Source: Chloroflexi bacterium B3_Chlor (lineage in GTDB: Bacteria; Chloroflexota; Anaerolineae; UBA7937; B3-Chlor). From it: a DNA stretch of 35,499 nt. Both the position numbers and the translations under genes were made by a program. Where the stretch lies: positions 1 through 35,499 of the forward strand of contig NJBK01000034.1 in NCBI GenBank assembly GCA_005223035.1, read 5' to 3'. Of this stretch, positions 6,323 through 14,248 are shown piece by piece. The notes beneath the pieces were generated by a model, which was not told where the DNA came from, did not search any database, and was given only the letters and a program-made list of their open reading frames with translations. Positions within the stretch are counted from its first letter, which is position 1; each line of letters begins with the position of its first letter.

Positions 6323-7490
6323 CCATGATCTCAAGAATTCCCGCGGCCACGTAGACTCGATTTCGCTCCCCCCCAGTGATCTCTTTTAGGATCTCCTTCT
6401 CCTCCAGACGCCTCAGTGCCTGCATGGCCGTGGGATGAGATACACCGAACCGTTTCTGCACCCCGGTTGCGGAAAGCATAGGTGATTCAAACAGCGAATC
6501 CCCGAGTCCAAGAATCCAACCCGACACACGCGCTTCCTGCAACTGTACGCGCCATCCGACCTGTAGGTCCTGCAGCCGCTTTGCACGCACACTGGCATCT
6601 CCAGCCTGCTCTGCTGCGCCGTGCAGGAAGAACTCCACCCACTCGCGCCAGGCGCCCTGCTCGCTCACCCCCATGAGCAGATCATAGTAGTCCTGACGAT
6701 GCTGTTCGAAGAAGGCGCTCAAGTAGAGTAGTGGTAAGGGCAGCACCTCCCGCTCCACCAGCAGAAGCGAGGTGAGCAGGCGCCCGATGCGCCCGTTTCC
6801 ATCCACAAAGGGATGAATGGCTTCAAACTGGTAATGGATGAACGCCAGGCGCACCAGTGGAGGATAGTCTCCCGCGCCACACAGGTACCTCTCGAAGGCA
6901 TCAAGAGCTCCCTGCATCTCAGGGACGGGTGGTGGCACGAACTCGGCCTCGTTCAACGTACACCCTGGTGGCCCGATCCAGTTCTGCGTCCGACGGAATT
7001 CGCCTGGAGTGGCATGCTCGCCACGCACCCCATCCATGAGACGCTCATGGAGTTCGCGAATGAGGCGCAGGCTCACCGGCAACGTGTCTAGGCGTTCCAG
7101 CCCATACTCCAGTGCACGCACATAGTTAAGCACCTCCCGCACGTCAGATTCTGGGGGCGCGGGTCGCGCCAGGCCTTGGAGTGGCAACTGTCCCGCTTCG
7201 TAACCGTACAGGTCAGCAATATCGGTCTGAGTGCCTTCAATGCGAGAAGAGAGAATGGCTTCGCGCCGCACAAACGGACCGACGAGCAGATGCGGATTCG
7301 GCATGTTGCGTCCGAGACCGGCCAGCTCGCCCAGAGCGAGATCCGCTTTGGAGAGTGCCAGCACCAGTTCCGTATCCCAGCTCAACGAGGGCGGCAACTC
7401 GTGGGGCACAAAGGCCCAGTAGGCCCCCTGACCCGCACCAGCCCTTACCACTTGACCTGCTGCGCTCTTGTGAAAGCGCTCTGGATCCAT
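6318..7490 (-). CDS. Fic-family AMPylase with N-terminal inhibitory helix and C-terminal winged helix
   Basis: Fic domains transfer AMP (or another nucleotide part) onto hydroxyl groups of target proteins. The full active motif HPFVDGNGRIGR sits at residues 226-237, so the catalytic His and the phosphate-binding residues are present. Upstream, SSRIEG at 81-86 matches the (S/T)xxxE(G/N) inhibitory helix of class II Fic proteins, so activity is probably auto-inhibited in cis. The last 70 residues (SATGVQKRFGVSHPTAMQAL, then RRLEEKEIL) form a winged-helix DNA-binding unit typical of the Fic/DUF4172-like family. I chose the ATG at 7488-7490 (390 residues) because GGGGGAGAGG precedes it; the GTG at 7508 lies within that site. 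A near-consensus promoter lies at 7546-7574. The targets are unknown. No separate antitoxin is seen next to it. Confidence 0.9.
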   Translation of the reverse strand: MDPERFHKSAAGQVVRAGAGQGAYWAFVPHELPPSLSWDTELVLALSKADLALGELAGLGRNMPNPHLLVGPFVRREAILSSRIEGTQTDIADLYGYEAGQLPLQGLARPAPPESDVREVLNYVRALEYGLERLDTLPVSLRLIRELHERLMDGVRGEHATPGEFRRTQNWIGPPGCTLNEAEFVPPPVPEMQGALDAFERYLCGAGDYPPLVRLAFIHYQFEAIHPFVDGNGRIGRLLTSLLLVEREVLPLPLLYLSAFFEQHRQDYYDLLMGVSEQGAWREWVEFFLHGAAEQAGDASVRAKRLQDLQVGWRVQLQEARVSGWILGLGDSLFESPMLSATGVQKRFGVSHPTAMQALRRLEEKEILKEITGGERNRVYVAAGILEIME

Positions 7491-7545
7491 CGCCCACCTC
7501 TCCCCCACGCGGAATCAAGCACAGTCGTACCTTGCCCAGCCTGAC

Positions 7546-7574
7546 ATCATATCACGATTACAGTCAAATGTCGA
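7546..7574 (-). promoter_or_regulatory. Sigma-70 promoter for the Fic gene
   Basis: Minus strand TCGACA (7569-7574), 17-bp spacer, TATGAT (7546-7551). The expected leader to the ATG at 7490 is about 50 nt. Confidence 0.55.
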
Positions 7575-7652
7575 GGGTCCATTGATAAGTGGAGGTCGGC
7601 GCTCGTGTTCTACGACCACACCCAAATGCAGTCAGGCTAGCTCCAGCGGTGC

Positions 7653-8750
7653 TCAGCTCACGAGGAGTTTGCGCACCCACCCATACCCTTTGGTACTCAG
7701 CCAGTAGAGAACGGGTGAGTAGACGTAGTCGTACGAAGGGGAGTACCGCACAACCCTCCCCCCAAAGCCACGCTTGAAGCGATACACCCCCCACAGGCCT
7801 CCCCGCTTCAGCACGGCTTCCATATCCTCGTCTCCTGAACCCGCCTCATCTGGGATGCCCCACAGGTCATAGGTGGTGCAGCCCCGCTCCTTGGCCCAGC
7901 ACATTGCCCGCCACTGGAGCAGGTGGTTGGGCATGAGGTTGCGGTAGTGGCTTGACGAAGCACCGTACAGATACCAGGCCCTGGAACCCATGGCGAAGAC
8001 CATCAACCCGGCCAGGAGTTCTTCACCGTAGTATGCCAGGGGCAACTTGGCGCGATTCTTGGGAGCGAAGATGGACCATGCCTGCCTGTAGTACTCCTCA
8101 TCGTGGATGGCAAAGGCGTCCCTGTCCTTGGTTTCCTCCAGCAACTCATATAAGAGGGGTATGTCCTCTTCCCCTCCGTCGCGCACGGTCACGCCTTTAC
8201 GCTGGGCAAGGCGGATGTTGTAGCGGGTCTTGGATTTCATGCGTTTCAGGATCTCCTCCGGGTCCCCATCCAGGCTCACCACGATAGTGGTGGAGGGCTG
8301 GATGGCGCGCTTGGCGCTCCGGAATCCGTGCTCGGCAAGGAGCTGTGCCAGTGGAGGTTCTCCCTCCACGTCAGGCTCTATCTTGAGAAAAGTGACACGC
8401 CGCTCCCGGCCGAACTCGCGCAGCATCGTGAGTAGCCGCTGCCAGGTCTCAGCATCTTCGGCGTCGGCCACGGGACCCTTGGGCACATAGGCCATCTTGC
8501 CCAGGGGTAGGTTCCGCACCAGAACTTGCGCCAGCCCCTGGGGCTCCTCCCCAGCCTCGTCCCAGGCCACCAAGCGCGCTGCCTCCCAGCCGAAACGGCT
8601 CTTGAATTCCCCCCAACCCCACGACTGCAGTAGATGGCCGCCTTTCTTGACGACGAACGCATCCCATTCCTCCGGGCTGGGGAGCCTCAATTCGTTGCTG
8701 CCTACTTGGCCCGCTTCCATGAAGACTTGCACCTGCTCGCAATCTGACAT
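7653..8750 (-). CDS. FemAB/FemX-type peptidoglycan aminoacyltransferase
   Basis: This is a 365-residue protein of the FemAB family, which builds or extends the branch peptide on lipid II from aminoacyl-tRNA at the inner face of the membrane. Recognisable parts are LLQSWGWGEFKSRFGW near residue 40, LPLGKMAYVPKGPV near 78-93, FLKIEPDV near 120, MKSKTRYNIRLAQRKG near 172-187 (the SKxRYNIRxA block of the family), LYGASS...YRNLMPNHLLQW near 267-285, and AKERGCTTYDLWGI. The C-terminal end is repeated in the decayed fragment at 4000-4125. There is no signal peptide. The start at 8750 has a weak ribosome site; the in-frame ATG at 8718-8720 (residue 11) is an alternative. A TATAAT box lies 30 bp upstream. 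The exact amino acid added cannot be read from the sequence. Confidence 0.9.
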   Translation of the reverse strand: MSDCEQVQVFMEAGQVGSNELRLPSPEEWDAFVVKKGGHLLQSWGWGEFKSRFGWEAARLVAWDEAGEEPQGLAQVLVRNLPLGKMAYVPKGPVADAEDAETWQRLLTMLREFGRERRVTFLKIEPDVEGEPPLAQLLAEHGFRSAKRAIQPSTTIVVSLDGDPEEILKRMKSKTRYNIRLAQRKGVTVRDGGEEDIPLLYELLEETKDRDAFAIHDEEYYRQAWSIFAPKNRAKLPLAYYGEELLAGLMVFAMGSRAWYLYGASSSHYRNLMPNHLLQWRAMCWAKERGCTTYDLWGIPDEAGSGDEDMEAVLKRGGLWGVYRFKRGFGGRVVRYSPSYDYVYSPVLYWLSTKGYGWVRKLLVS

Positions 8751-8779
8751 ACAATCTGCGGTTGGGTCTGCTGAAGCCT

Positions 8780-8809
8780 ATTATAGCCACTGTCCACTGT
8801 TTTGACCAA
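8780..8809 (-). promoter_or_regulatory. Promoter for the FemAB-type gene
   Basis: Minus strand TTGGTC (8804-8809), 18 bp, consensus TATAAT (8780-8785), about 30 bp before the start codon. The same spacer carries paired direct repeats on the plus strand, GTTTTGACC at 8799-8807 and 8832-8840 and CTAAGACC at 8811-8818 and 8822-8829. These may be regulator sites shared with the divergent nuo operon, for which no clear -35/-10 pair was found. Confidence 0.5.
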
Positions 8810-8924
8810 ACTAAGACCCAGCTAAGACCACGTTTTGACCTTTTGTTGTTAAGATAGTGGTTGTGCGATTCGCCAACCATGGATACGCCCCGAAGAAGCC
8901 TGTGAACCCGCTGACAGGGCTGTG

Positions 8925-8951
8925 TTGGCAAAGGGGCTCTTGCCAAGGAGG
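8925..8951 (+). promoter_or_regulatory. Hairpin abutting the nuoA ribosome binding site
   Basis: TTGGCAA (8925-8931) and TTGCCAA (8940-8946) form a perfect 7-bp stem around AGGGGCTC. The 3' arm runs into the Shine-Dalgarno AAGGAGG (8945-8951). Folding could partly mask the site that starts translation of the whole nuo operon. The same AAGGAGG decides the nuoA start: it is 8 nt from the GTG at 8960 but only 2 nt from the GTG at 8954. Confidence 0.45.
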
Positions 8952-8959
8952 TTGTGTCT

Positions 8960-9313
8960 GTGACAGACTATGCTCTTATAGGACTGCTCCTGGTCGTAGC
9001 CGCCATCTTTCCGCTCATCGCCATGTTCTTCGGCTTCATCTTGCGCCCCAGGAAACCAGCCCCCATAAAGAAGTCCACCTACGAATGCGGTCTCGAAACC
9101 ATCGGTGAGACGTGGGTGCGGTTCAGGGTTCAGTACTACATCTATGCCCTGATCTTCGTCATCTTCGATGTGGAGACGGTTTTTCTTTACCCCTGGGCTG
9201 TAGCCTACAACCAGCTGGACCTCTTCGCCCTGGTCGAGATGTTCATCTTCCTCATGATTCTGCTCGGCGGGCTGCTCTACGCCTGGCGCAAGGGCGTTTT
9301 GGAATGGGTGTGA
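8960..9313 (+). CDS. nuoA: NADH-quinone oxidoreductase (complex I) subunit A
   Basis: NuoA is a small membrane subunit at the junction of the membrane arm with the connecting module, near the quinone site. This 117-residue protein has three hydrophobic helices. Between the first and second it has the conserved loop [20 protein letters not shown], in which the Tyr-Glu-Cys-Gly and the Arg-rich part are the family hallmark, followed by [22 protein letters not shown] start it at the GTG at 8960 because AAGGAGG lies 8 nt upstream; a GTG two codons earlier is too close to that site. It opens an eleven-gene operon in the usual order A-B-C-D-H-I-J-K-L-M-N. A hairpin lies across the ribosome site. Confidence 0.96.
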   Translation: MTDYALIGLLLVVAAIFPLIAMFFGFILRPRKPAPIKKSTYECGLETIGETWVRFRVQYYIYALIFVIFDVETVFLYPWAVAYNQLDLFALVEMFIFLMILLGGLLYAWRKGVLEWV

Positions 9314-9362
9314 CCTTCACCGCGTCTAGAAGTACAACCCAGGGCTAGGGAAGGGAGTCAAG

Positions 9363-9941
9363 ATGACCCAAGAAGACACCGTACCGCCGGAGTTGAAGCG
9401 CAACGTATTCATTGCACCGGTCGACTGGATATACAACTTGGGACGGGCAGCATCGGTGTGGCCCGTCATGTTCGGTGTGGCCTGTTGCGCCTTCGAGATG
9501 ATCGTAACGGTGACCTCGCGATTCGACCTGGCTCGCTTCGGGATGGAGTTCCTCAGAGCGTCACCTCGGCAGTCGGAACTGATGATCGTGTCGGGCACCG
9601 TCACCAAGAAGATGGCTCCCCAGGTCGTTCGTCTATACGACCAGATGCCGGAGCCGAAATACGTTCTGGCCATGGGCGCCTGCGCCATCTCCGGCGGCCC
9701 CTTCAAAGACGGCTACAACGTCGTGCCGGGCGTCGACAAACTGCTCCCGGTGAACGTCTACGTACCAGGTTGCCCGCCCAGGCCCGAGAGCCTGCTGGAC
9801 GCTATCCTCAAGCTGCACAAGCAGATCAGAGCGGAAACTATCCGCACCTCACCGTGGTACCGCAAGGACGCGGATCGTGAAATCCCCGTTCCTGAGTACG
9901 GACCACGGGGCCTGGTGCTGCCGAAAGGGGACAAGAGCTGA
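9363..9941 (+). CDS. nuoB: Complex I subunit B (N2 iron-sulfur cluster subunit)
   Basis: NuoB carries cluster N2, the last iron-sulfur cluster before quinone. The 192-residue protein has the four expected cysteines: the adjacent pair Cys41-Cys42 in GVACCAFEM, Cys107 in MGACAISGG and Cys137 in VPGCPPRPE. The length and the N-terminal NVFIAPVDWIYNLGR block are normal for the family. The start has GGGAAGGGAG upstream. Its TGA overlaps the ATG of nuoC by one base, so the two are translationally linked. The C-terminal tail beyond residue 150 (PWYRKDADREIPVPEYGPRG) is a modest extension with no recognised function. Confidence 0.97.
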   Translation: MTQEDTVPPELKRNVFIAPVDWIYNLGRAASVWPVMFGVACCAFEMIVTVTSRFDLARFGMEFLRASPRQSELMIVSGTVTKKMAPQVVRLYDQMPEPKYVLAMGACAISGGPFKDGYNVVPGVDKLLPVNVYVPGCPPRPESLLDAILKLHKQIRAETIRTSPWYRKDADREIPVPEYGPRGLVLPKGDKS

Positions 9942-10399
9942 TGACCGCCAAAGAGACCTTTGACCGCCTGGCAGCAAAGTTCCCTCAGTTCCCGCTTGGG
10001 TACTTGGAGGGCAAGGACACCGCTATCTTGGTGAAAGGCGAGAACCTGGTGGGGCTGGCCCAGCATATGCGCGACGACGAGGAGTACGACTACTGCTCCT
10101 CCATCACGGGCGTGGACTATCCGGACCGCTTCGAGGTGGTCTACCACCTCTACTCCACGAAGAAGGAAGGCGGGCCGGTGATACTCAAGGTGCATGCCGA
10201 GCGTGAGAACCCCATGCTCCCCTCGGTCGTGTCCATCTGGCCGACCGCTAACTGGCAGGAACGTGAGGTCTGGGACCTGATGGGCATACGCTTCTCTGGC
10301 CATCCAAACCTGACGCGGATCCTGATGTGGGAGGGGTTCGAGGGCCATCCTTTGCGCAAGGATTTCCCTGGTAGTGAGGACGAATATATCTTTGGCTAG
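9941..10399 (+). CDS. nuoC: Complex I subunit C (30-kDa type)
   Basis: NuoC is the 30-kDa-type hydrophilic subunit that packs against NuoD at the connecting module. This 152-residue protein contains the family block ERENPMLPSVVSIWPTANWQ, then EREVWDLMGIRFSGHPNLTR and the C-terminal WEGFEGHPLRKDFP. It binds no cofactor itself. It is separate from nuoD, not fused as in E. coli. Its start codon overlaps the nuoB stop, and nuoD follows after 21 bp. Confidence 0.97.
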   Translation: MTAKETFDRLAAKFPQFPLGYLEGKDTAILVKGENLVGLAQHMRDDEEYDYCSSITGVDYPDRFEVVYHLYSTKKEGGPVILKVHAERENPMLPSVVSIWPTANWQEREVWDLMGIRFSGHPNLTRILMWEGFEGHPLRKDFPGSEDEYIFG

Positions 10400-10420
10400 C
10401 GCCTAGCGGAGACCGAGACT

Positions 10421-11527
10421 ATGACTGAGTTGAAGACCGAGACCATCACCATCAACATGGGGCCGCAGCACCCCAGCACCCACGGCGTGTTTCGCCTGAT
10501 CCTGACTCTCGACGGGGAGACCGTTGTGGACGTGGAACCGGTGGTGGGCTACCTGCACCGCAATCACGAGAAAATCGGCGAGAAGAACAACTGGATACAG
10601 AACACTCCTTTCACCGACCGCCTCGACTACATAAGCCCCATGTCCAACGAATTCGCCTACGTGCTGGCCGTGGAAAAGCTGGCCGAGATCGAGCCGCCGG
10701 AGCGAGCCAAATACATCCGCATCATCATGGTGGAACTGAACCGTATCGTCAATCACATGATAGCCGTCGGCTTCCTCCTCAACGAGTTGGGCTGCTTCTT
10801 TACCCCCATGTTCTACTGCCTCCGGTGGCGGGAACTGGTCGTGGATCTGTACGAGATGACCGCTGGCTCACGCATGATGCCCAACTACTTCTGGATCGGA
10901 GGCGTATCCGCCGATCTACCGGAGAAGTTCCTTCCCGAGTGCAAGGAGTTTGTGGACGCTGTACCGGGATTCATTGATGAGTTGGAACGGCTGCTCACGG
11001 ACAATGAGATCCTGCAGATGCGTTGCCGGAACGTGGGGGTCCTGCCTCCCGACGTGGCTGTAGAATACGGGTGCACTGGCCCACTCTTGCGCGCCTCCGG
11101 TGTGCCCTACGATATTCGCAAGGCCGAGCCCTACTCCATCTACGACCGTTTCGACTTTGACATCGCGGCAGGTACTGTGGGAGATGTACTCGACCGGTAT
11201 TTGGTGCGCATCGCCGAGATGCGGCAAAGCGCAAAGATCGTCGAGCAGGCCCTCAGAGACCTGCCCGAGGGCGAGACCGCGACCCCCAAGAAGAGGAAGT
11301 TCAGACCACCGGAAGGCGACGTCTACCATCGGATAGAGGCTCCCAAGGGTGAGCTAGGCTTCTACCTGGTGAGCGACGGCAGTGAGAATCCGTACCGCTA
11401 CAAGATCCGTGCTCCGAGCTTCGTGAACTTGCAGTCGCTGCCTTACATGTGTAGGGGGCACAAGATAGCCGACGTGGTCATCATAATCGGCAGCATCGAT
11501 ATCACCATGGGTGAGGTGGATAGATAG
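10421..11527 (+). CDS. nuoD: Complex I subunit D (49-kDa type)
   Basis: NuoD forms the quinone-binding cavity with NuoB and descends from the large subunit of NiFe hydrogenases. The 368-residue protein begins [20 protein letters not shown], the family hallmark with the His that lines the quinone site. It continues with [21 protein letters not shown], and C-terminal [15 protein letters not shown] and [14 protein letters not shown]. The hydrogenase nickel-ligand cysteines are absent, as expected for a true complex I subunit. A charged linker ([22 protein letters not shown], residues about 285-306) is somewhat unusual and rich in Lys/Arg. The ribosome site is GCGGAG. Confidence 0.97.
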   Translation: MTELKTETITINMGPQHPSTHGVFRLILTLDGETVVDVEPVVGYLHRNHEKIGEKNNWIQNTPFTDRLDYISPMSNEFAYVLAVEKLAEIEPPERAKYIRIIMVELNRIVNHMIAVGFLLNELGCFFTPMFYCLRWRELVVDLYEMTAGSRMMPNYFWIGGVSADLPEKFLPECKEFVDAVPGFIDELERLLTDNEILQMRCRNVGVLPPDVAVEYGCTGPLLRASGVPYDIRKAEPYSIYDRFDFDIAAGTVGDVLDRYLVRIAEMRQSAKIVEQALRDLPEGETATPKKRKFRPPEGDVYHRIEAPKGELGFYLVSDGSENPYRYKIRAPSFVNLQSLPYMCRGHKIADVVIIIGSIDITMGEVDR

Positions 11528-11541
11528 GCTAGGGGTGTGGC

Positions 11542-12750
11542 ATGGAAGCAATCCAAGGAATATTGGAGTTCATTGACCAGATCTTCGTCAAGCTGAGCTT
11601 CTGGTTCTCTGCCCAGCTCGCGAACTTCTTGCCGGACTGGGGCGTGACCTTCATCATGATGTTCGCCACGGTCCTGGTGCTGATCGTCTTCGGGCTAGCA
11701 TCTATCATCTGGATCAATGTCTTCGAACGGAAGATCATCGGTCGCATTCAGGATCGGTACGGCCCCAACCGCTTCGGCCCCTGGGGGTTGCTGCAATGTG
11801 TAGCCGACATGATCAAGCTGCTCACCAAGGAGGACGTCACCCCCACCAAGGCCGACCGCTTGATCTTCAACCTGGCAGCAGTGGCACCGGTGATCCCCAC
11901 CTTCATGATTCTGGCGGTCCTGCCCTTCGGCCGGGGCATGGTGGCCGCTGACTTGAGCATTGGCTACCTCTACATCGTGGCGGTCGGCTGCCTGGGCACC
12001 ATCGCCATCTTCATGGCTGGTTGGTCTTCCCGCAACAAGTACGCGCTCCTTGGCGGGATGCGCACGGTGGCCCAAATGATCAGCTACGAGATACCCATGG
12101 TCCTGTCCGTCGTGGGCGTGCTCCTCCTGGTTGGTTCACTATCGATGGTCTCCATCGTGGAGGCCCAGGGCCAGTGGCGACTGCCCTTCGTCGTCCTGCA
12201 GCCCTTGGCCTTCGTGCTCTACTTCACCGCCGCCGTGGCGGAGGTGAATCGCTCGCCCTTCGACCTTCCGGAGGGCGAGTCAGAGATTGTGGCCGGCTAT
12301 CACACCGAGTACTCTGGCATCAAGTTCGCCATGTTCCTACTGGCCGAATACATCAACGCCTTCAGTATCTGCGCCATCGCTACTACGGTGTTCCTGGGAG
12401 GATGGCAAGGCCCCATACTTCCATCTTGGGCCTGGTTCTTCATCAAGACCTACTTCCTGTACTTCGTGCTCATCTGGATGCGAGGCACGTTGCCCCGCCT
12501 TCGGGTTGACCAGTTGATGAACTTCTCTTGGAAGACTCTCGTGCCGCTGGCCCTGGCCAATCTGATGCTCACCGCCCTGGTGGCGAAGCTGGTTCCGCAG
12601 TATAGCCATGTGGGTGCGATAGCCTTCCTGGTGATGAATGTCGTGGTCATCGTATGTATTGCCCTCGTCAAGTATCCTCGCTGGAGGCGCGATAGGCGAG
12701 AAGTGGTCCTGGTGCCGAGGACCGCCACACCGCAAGTGGACAGCTCATAG
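11542..12750 (+). CDS. nuoH: Complex I subunit H (membrane, quinone-site entry)
   Basis: NuoH anchors the connecting module in the membrane and forms the entry of the quinone channel and the so-called E-channel. This 402-residue protein has about eight hydrophobic helices and the conserved loops FERKIIGRIQDRYGPNRFGP, then ADMIKLLTKED, NKYALLGGMRTVAQMISYEI, and AEVNRSPFDLPEGESEIVAG followed by HTEYSGIKFAMF. It ends with WMRGTLPRLRVDQLM and a cytoplasmic tail. The first 35 residues before the first family block are longer than the minimum. The start at the ATG has GGGGTGTGG upstream, 14 bp behind nuoD. Confidence 0.97.
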   Translation: MEAIQGILEFIDQIFVKLSFWFSAQLANFLPDWGVTFIMMFATVLVLIVFGLASIIWINVFERKIIGRIQDRYGPNRFGPWGLLQCVADMIKLLTKEDVTPTKADRLIFNLAAVAPVIPTFMILAVLPFGRGMVAADLSIGYLYIVAVGCLGTIAIFMAGWSSRNKYALLGGMRTVAQMISYEIPMVLSVVGVLLLVGSLSMVSIVEAQGQWRLPFVVLQPLAFVLYFTAAVAEVNRSPFDLPEGESEIVAGYHTEYSGIKFAMFLLAEYINAFSICAIATTVFLGGWQGPILPSWAWFFIKTYFLYFVLIWMRGTLPRLRVDQLMNFSWKTLVPLALANLMLTALVAKLVPQYSHVGAIAFLVMNVVVIVCIALVKYPRWRRDRREVVLVPRTATPQVDSS

Positions 12751-12803
12751 CAGGATAGGTGAAAAGGGCTCGCCACGTGCCGATGACTGAGAGGGATTGA
12801 ACT

Positions 12804-13352
12804 ATGCTTGGTTTTGGAATACTCAAAGGGATGTCGGTCACCCTGAGGCGTTTCGTCGACACCTACGTGGGAGATTTGGGGAAGTTCCCCTGGAGGTATC
12901 GGTCACGGCCGGTGTACAAGAGGATGGGCATTACCGAGCGCGGTGCCTTCACCATCCAGTACCCTGAAGAGAGAGTAGCCATGTTCCCCCGCTATCGGGG
13001 ACCGCTGATGCTGCTTACAGATCCGGAGAAGGGGATCACCAGGTGCATCGGCTGCGGGCTGTGCGAGCGCACTTGCCCTACAGAGAGCATCAAAGTCACC
13101 AGGGCGGAGGAAAAAGTCGACGACCAGAGGGTGCCAGAGACTTACGAGTATGACATGAACACATGCATGTTCTGTGGTTTCTGTGTCCAGATCTGCCCCC
13201 AAGATGCCCTGGGGCACTCTCCAGAGTTGGAGATGGGCACCTACAGCAAGGGTGACGCTCTGATCCTCAATCTGGACCAGATGCTGGAATTGGGCCGCAA
13301 ACACGCGCCCGGTGGAGTATGGCCTTTGGAGAAGGAGGCAGAGCCGTCATGA
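12804..13352 (+). CDS. nuoI: Complex I subunit I (two 4Fe-4S clusters)
   Basis: NuoI passes electrons through two 4Fe-4S clusters (N6a and N6b) to NuoB. Both ferredoxin motifs are complete: CIGCGLCERTCP (Cys81, 84, 87, 91) and CMFCGFCVQICP (Cys121, 124, 127, 131). At 182 residues it has the normal length, with an N-terminal amphipathic segment (MLGFGILKGMSVTLRRFVDT) that lies along the membrane. The start follows GAGAGGG. Its stop overlaps the nuoJ ATG by 4 bases (ATGA). Confidence 0.97.
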   Translation: MLGFGILKGMSVTLRRFVDTYVGDLGKFPWRYRSRPVYKRMGITERGAFTIQYPEERVAMFPRYRGPLMLLTDPEKGITRCIGCGLCERTCPTESIKVTRAEEKVDDQRVPETYEYDMNTCMFCGFCVQICPQDALGHSPELEMGTYSKGDALILNLDQMLELGRKHAPGGVWPLEKEAEPS

Positions 13353-13882
13353 GCGTTGAGCAGGTTGTCTTTCTCGTCTTGGCTGTGGCCGCCGTGGGCT
13401 CAGCCGTGGGGGTGGTCATCAGCAGGAACATCTTCTATAGCGCGCTGCTGCTAGTCGCCTGTCTCTTCATTGTGGCTGGGTTCTACGTCCTCCTCGAGGC
13501 CCCCTTCCTGGCGGCTGTCCAGGTGCTGATCTACGTGGGCGCCATCGCCGTCCTCATCATCTTCGCCATCATGCTCACCGAGAGAATGATGAGCAAGACC
13601 GTGCGCGGCTGGAACGAGCAGTGGTGGATCGCCCTCATCGTCACGGTCTGCCTGGTGGCAGTGATGCTGTATGTCGTCGTCACCGCCAACTGGCAGGTGT
13701 CGGATGCAGCCACACCTAGCGATGCCATCGTGGCCCTCGGTCAGACCCTTCTCAGTACGTACGTTCTGCCCTTCGAAGTCGCCTCTGTGATTCTGCTGAT
13801 GGCCTTGATAGGAGCGATCATCATCGCTCGGGAGGAAGAGCCCGTGGGGGTCGTCGGCGAGCAGAAGGAAGAGGAGAGGTAA
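13349..13882 (+). CDS. nuoJ: Complex I subunit J (membrane)
   Basis: NuoJ is a membrane-arm subunit near the connecting module. This 177-residue protein has five hydrophobic helices and the block LLVACLFIVAGFYVLLEAPF followed by LAAVQVLIYVGAIAVLIIFAIMLTER, the usual NuoJ signature with the pi-bulge helix. I start it at the ATG at 13349, which overlaps the nuoI stop and is preceded by GAAGGAGG (13331-13338). An in-frame ATG at 13319 inside nuoI has no such site. The C-terminal tail EEEPVGVVGEQKEEER is acidic and cytoplasmic. Confidence 0.96.
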   Translation: MSVEQVVFLVLAVAAVGSAVGVVISRNIFYSALLLVACLFIVAGFYVLLEAPFLAAVQVLIYVGAIAVLIIFAIMLTERMMSKTVRGWNEQWWIALIVTVCLVAVMLYVVVTANWQVSDAATPSDAIVALGQTLLSTYVLPFEVASVILLMALIGAIIIAREEEPVGVVGEQKEEER

Positions 13883-13894
13883 GGAGCGACAACG

Positions 13895-14203
13895 ATGATC
13901 CCCTTGAGTTGGTACTTGATCGTAGCAGCAATCCTTTTTTGTATTGGTCTGTACGGGGTCCTGGCCCGACGCAACGCCATTGGCATCCTGATGGGCATTG
14001 AGCTGATGCTCAACGCGGTGAACATCAACCTCATCGCCTTCTGGCGCTACATCACGCCGGAGGTGCTCACCGGCCAGGTCTTCGCCCTGTTCGTGATCAC
14101 CGTGGCGGCAGCGGAGGCGTCCATCGGCCTGGCTCTGATCATCTCCATCTTCCGCAACCGGGAAACTGTCATCGTCGAAGACGTAGACATGATGAAGTGG
14201 TGA
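13895..14203 (+). CDS. nuoK: Complex I subunit K (membrane)
   Basis: NuoK is the smallest antiporter-like-associated membrane subunit. This 102-residue protein has three helices and the two conserved membrane glutamates expected in [21 protein letters not shown] and in [20 protein letters not shown], which form part of the proton path. AAGGAGCG precedes the ATG 12 bp behind nuoJ. The last residues ([12 protein letters not shown]) match the normal soluble tail. Confidence 0.97.
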   Translation: MIPLSWYLIVAAILFCIGLYGVLARRNAIGILMGIELMLNAVNINLIAFWRYITPEVLTGQVFALFVITVAAAEASIGLALIISIFRNRETVIVEDVDMMKW

Positions 14204-14248
14204 TACTACGCCCACCTTGTGATGGAGTAGTTCAGTAAAGAGGTAACT

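Noticed and set aside
13451-14215. Long minus-strand frames antisense to the nuo operon, rich in His, Asp and Gln
   Set aside because: They mirror the codon pattern of the membrane-protein genes on the other strand. The same effect appears along the whole operon.
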